From Methylobacterium sp. GXS13 (GTDB taxonomy: Bacteria; Pseudomonadota; Alphaproteobacteria; Rhizobiales; Beijerinckiaceae): 64,000 nt of DNA. The number at the start of each line of letters is the position of its first letter. Positions within the stretch are counted from its first letter, which is position 1. Location: the NCBI RefSeq assembly GCF_001455965.1, contig NZ_LKKO01000033.1:1-64000 (forward strand), in the 5' to 3' direction. Made by a program: the position numbers and the translations under genes. Positions 61,357-64,000 of the stretch are shown here, piece by piece. The notes under the pieces are model-generated. The model saw nothing but the letters and a program-made list of their open reading frames with translations. It was not told where the DNA came from and searched no databases.

Positions 61357-64000
61357 TCAAGCTGAGCGTGCCGGGACCTTCCGACCGACGAAAGCGTCGG
61401 GGTCCCAGGTCTTCAGCAACCACGGCACGCGCGCGCCGGCTATCGGCTTGGCATAGAGGTAGCCCTGCGCGTCGTCGCAGCCCATCGCCGCAAGGTGCTG
61501 CGCCTGCTCCACTGTCTCGACGCCTTCCGCCGTGACTTTCATCCCGAGGTTCTGGCCGAGGTCGGCCGCGGCCGCGACGATCGCCGCGTTGTCCGGGTCC
61601 CGGTCCAGATCGCGCACGAAGCTCTGGTCCACCTTGATGTGGTCGACGGGGAACTGCTTCAGGTGCGTGAGCGAGGCGAAGCCGGTCCCGAAATCATCGA
61701 GCGCGATGCTCATGCCGCTGGCGTGCAGGCGCGCCAGCGTCGCGGGCACGGTCTCCGCCCCCGCACCGAGGAACACCGTCTCGGTGACCTCGACCTCGAA
61801 CTGCGTGGCAGGGACCCCGAAGCGGCTCAGGACATCGAGGATCATGCCGGCCAGATCGGGCTTGCGGAACTCGGCCGCGGCGAAGTTCACCGCCACGCGC
61901 CCGAAGTCGATGCCGCGCGCGTTCCAGACGCGCATGTCGGCCGCCGCCGTTTCGAGAATCCTGTCGCCGATCGCGGTGGACAGCTCCGGATCCTCGAAGG
62001 CCGAACCGAAATAGCCCGGCGTCAGTAGCCCCCTCTCTGGGTGCCGCCAGCGGGCCAGCGCCTCGAAGCCGACGATCCGGCCCGTCGTGAGGCAGACCTT
62101 CGGCTGGTAATACGGCACGATCTGCCCGGCCGCGAGGGCGGCGCGCACCTCCGCGGCGATCCTCAGCCGGCGCAGGGCGTCTACCCGCATCGCGGCCGAG
62201 AACACGATGACGCGGTCTCGGCCCCGCGCCTTGGCCTGGGACAGCGCGATGTCGGCATCCTTGAGAAGCTCGCGCAGGTCGGTGTGGTGATCCGGGCAGG
62301 CCGCCACGCCGATGCTGGCCTTGCAGGTCAGCGTCTGGTCCCGGATCTGCAACGGCTGGCGCAGGCGCTCGATCAGCGCTTCCGCATGCTGGACGGCGTT
62401 GAGCAGGCGCAGCGGGTCGACGAGAATGAGGGCGAACTCGTCGCCCGTGAGCCTTGCGAGCGTATCGCAGGGCCGTAGACCCTCCCGCAGACGATCGGCG
62501 ACCTCGCAGATCACGGCATCGCCGACGTCGTGGCCGAGGGTGTCGTTCACGTCCCTGAGATGATCGAGGTCGATCAGAAGCAGGCTCACACAGGTGCCGT
62601 CCTGCTCGGCCGCCGCGAGCGCCGCCTCCGCGCGCCCACGGAACAGTTGCCGGTTCGGCAGACCCGTCAGCGCATCGAGGTTGGCCGTCTGCCACAGCTT
62701 CTCCTGCGCCAGCTTGCGGTCCGTGATGTCGAATGTGATCCCCACGATCCGATCCGCATCGACCCGCTCGACCGACGAACACAGCCATTGCATGCGTCCG
62801 GCGGGTGAGACGTACCGGAACTCACGCTCCTCGCGCGCGCCGCAGGTTCGAATGAAGTCCGCCATCTGCGCGCGATCGTCCGGGTGTACGAGATCCAGGA
62901 ACTCCGATCGCAATTCCGCCGCCAGGCCGAGGACGTGGGGGGCATTCTCGGTTTGGGTGACCCGACCCGTCTTGAGGTTGCGCTCCCACGCCACCATCCG
63001 GCCGGCGCGCAGGGCGAGACGCAGGCGCTCCTCGCTGGTGCGCAGCGCGGCGATCGCCCGCCGCTGCTCGGTCACGTCGCGCACCGCACCGACCATGCGG
63101 ACGGGCCGCCCCCGCGTGTCGCGGACGACGAAGGCCTGGTCGATCACCTCCTTGTAGCCCCCGGCACCGCTGCGGTAGCGGTACTCGGCCTGCCACCGAT
63201 CGTCCGTGCCGTCGACGGAAGCGGCGAAGCTGGCGGTCACGCGCGCGCGGTCCTCGGGATGGATCCGAGCCGCCCAGCGCGACCACGACGGCTTGCTCTC
63301 ATCATCCGTGTAGGTGCGCACCTCGCCGGTCGCCTTGATCCAGGCGACGTCATCCGACGCCACGTCCCAGTCCCAGATGCCGTCCTGCGTGGCGCGCACC
63401 GCCAGGCGATACCGCTCCTCCTGAATCCGGATGGTCTCGGCGGCCTCGTGACGCTCGTGGATGTCGGTGATCGTGCCGACCCACTCCCGGACCCGACCCG
63501 TCTCATCCTTCAGCGGCACGGTCCGTCCCAGAACCCACCGGTACCGGTCCTGTGCATGGCGGACCCGGTAGGTGGCACTGCCCGCCTGCCCGGTCGCCAT
63601 GGTCGCCTGCCAGATTGCGGTGATCGTCTCCCGGTCCTCCGGGTGCACAACCGTCAGCCAGCCATCGCCGAGATAGGCGTCCGTGGCCTGACCCGTGTAT
63701 GACGCCCAGCCGCGGATCTCGATGATGCTGCCGGCGGCGTCCGCGCGCCAGACCATGGTGCCGGTGGCCTCGATCAGGGCTTGATAGCGCCGCACCGTCG
63801 TTTGTAGATCGGCATCCAGCGCGACCTGTTCGGTGATGTCGCGGGACACGGCCAGAATGCGCTCGGGGCCGTGTCGGCCGCCCGCGAGCGGGCTGAGATT
63901 GACCGCCCACCATTTCGGCTGCCCCGAAGGCGTCGGGCAGAAGCCGCGGAAGCTGGCGCTGTGCCCGGCCCTTGCGTTCGCGAGCGCGGCCTGAGCCGTT
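61357..64000 (-). CDS. PAS-PAS-PAS-PAS-GGDEF-EAL signalling protein, 5' end outside the window
   Basis: At least 880 codons, open to the right edge. Four PAS/PAC units are visible from the upstream side: one cut by the window (GQPKWWAVNLSPLAGG ... ILAVSRDITEQ), then YQALIEATGTMVWRADAAGS, YRLAVRATQDGIWDWDVASD and LRLALRAGRMVAWERNLKTG. The diguanylate cyclase domain has TGDEF at 62434-62448 in place of GGDEF and an RPCD inhibitory site just before it. The c-di-GMP phosphodiesterase domain has EAL (62056-62064), EVTE, DDFGTGFASL, KVDQSFV and TAEGVET, so all its catalytic residues are present. It is a membrane-free fragment as seen. Net phosphodiesterase activity is likely; cyclase activity is uncertain. 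The GTG at 63849 is internal and not a start. Confidence 0.9.
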   Translation of the reverse strand, partial: TAQAALANARAGHSASFRGFCPTPSGQPKWWAVNLSPLAGGRHGPERILAVSRDITEQVALDADLQTTVRRYQALIEATGTMVWRADAAGSIIEIRGWASYTGQATDAYLGDGWLTVVHPEDRETITAIWQATMATGQAGSATYRVRHAQDRYRWVLGRTVPLKDETGRVREWVGTITDIHERHEAAETIRIQEERYRLAVRATQDGIWDWDVASDDVAWIKATGEVRTYTDDESKPSWSRWAARIHPEDRARVTASFAASVDGTDDRWQAEYRYRSGAGGYKEVIDQAFVVRDTRGRPVRMVGAVRDVTEQRRAIAALRTSEERLRLALRAGRMVAWERNLKTGRVTQTENAPHVLGLAAELRSEFLDLVHPDDRAQMADFIRTCGAREEREFRYVSPAGRMQWLCSSVERVDADRIVGITFDITDRKLAQEKLWQTANLDALTGLPNRQLFRGRAEAALAAAEQDGTCVSLLLIDLDHLRDVNDTLGHDVGDAVICEVADRLREGLRPCDTLARLTGDEFALILVDPLRLLNAVQHAEALIERLRQPLQIRDQTLTCKASIGVAACPDHHTDLRELLKDADIALSQAKARGRDRVIVFSAAMRVDALRRLRIAAEVRAALAAGQIVPYYQPKVCLTTGRIVGFEALARWRHPERGLLTPGYFGSAFEDPELSTAIGDRILETAAADMRVWNARGIDFGRVAVNFAAAEFRKPDLAGMILDVLSRFGVPATQFEVEVTETVFLGAGAETVPATLARLHASGMSIALDDFGTGFASLTHLKQFPVDHIKVDQSFVRDLDRDPDNAAIVAAAADLGQNLGMKVTAEGVETVEQAQHLAAMGCDDAQGYLYAKPIAGARVPWLLKTWDPDAFVGRKVPARSA

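Overview
The window is very GC-rich DNA from an alphaproteobacterium. A Methylobacterium-like member of the Rhizobiales fits best, judging from gene content, many 4-bp ATGA/GTGA gene overlaps, short intergenic repeats with the core GGGCGCAAAGCCGAA, and IS630/IS3/IS5-type mobile DNA. This placement is an inference; no rRNA or other marker gene is present. No tRNA, rRNA, CRISPR array or phage structural gene was seen.

Layout. (1) 1-900: remains of three broken genes (DUF4011 protein, Crp/Fnr HTH domain, YcaQ-type winged-helix protein). (2) 1396-5615: cupin-XRE regulator diverging from a polar amino-acid ABC importer plus an FAD amine/amino-acid oxidase. (3) 6390-9829: a dihydrodipicolinate-synthase-family enzyme, its GntR regulator and an orphan solute-binding protein, with the same 13-bp candidate operator at both ends of gntR. 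(4) 9842-14292: an insertion-sequence graveyard (IS630 tail, intact IS3 element, IS-truncated exported-protein gene, second IS3 element with a frameshifted transposase). (5) 14763-25297: hydrolase and desaturase pair, a complete dipeptide-type ABC importer, a second orphan binding protein translationally coupled to a GMC oxidoreductase, then a small IS5-type MITE and an orphan IS3 orfA-like gene. (6) 26287-32628: acetamidase/formamidase with a UrtABCDE-type importer. (7) 33139-38289: NMT1/SsuABC-type importer, TRZ/ATZ-type amidohydrolase and a frameshifted racemase-family gene. (8) 38300-52528: AMDase/maleate-isomerase-like gene, a second dipeptide-type importer leading into amidase, AtzH-like protein and N-carbamoyl/allantoate amidohydrolase; convergent to these a dihydroorotase/hydantoinase-like gene and a hydantoin racemase; then another amidohydrolase and a third orphan binding protein. 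(9) 52935-60992: GntR regulator diverging from an eight-gene unit (AMDase-like protein, PotABCD-type importer, cysteine-less racemase-fold protein, amidase, transthyretin/HIU-hydrolase-like protein). (10) 61357-64000: a PAS-GGDEF-EAL protein running off the right edge.

As a whole, 26-61 kb looks like a catabolic island for amides, ureides and cyclic ureides. It holds about nine enzymes of C-N bond hydrolysis or racemisation and four complete importers, in successive operons often joined by stop/start overlaps. The most unusual part is the 53.8-61.0 kb operon and its partial duplicate at 37.5-39.0 kb. Their racemase-superfamily proteins lack one or both of the catalytic cysteines of characterised relatives, and the operon ends in an HIU-hydrolase-fold protein without the expected active-site arginine.
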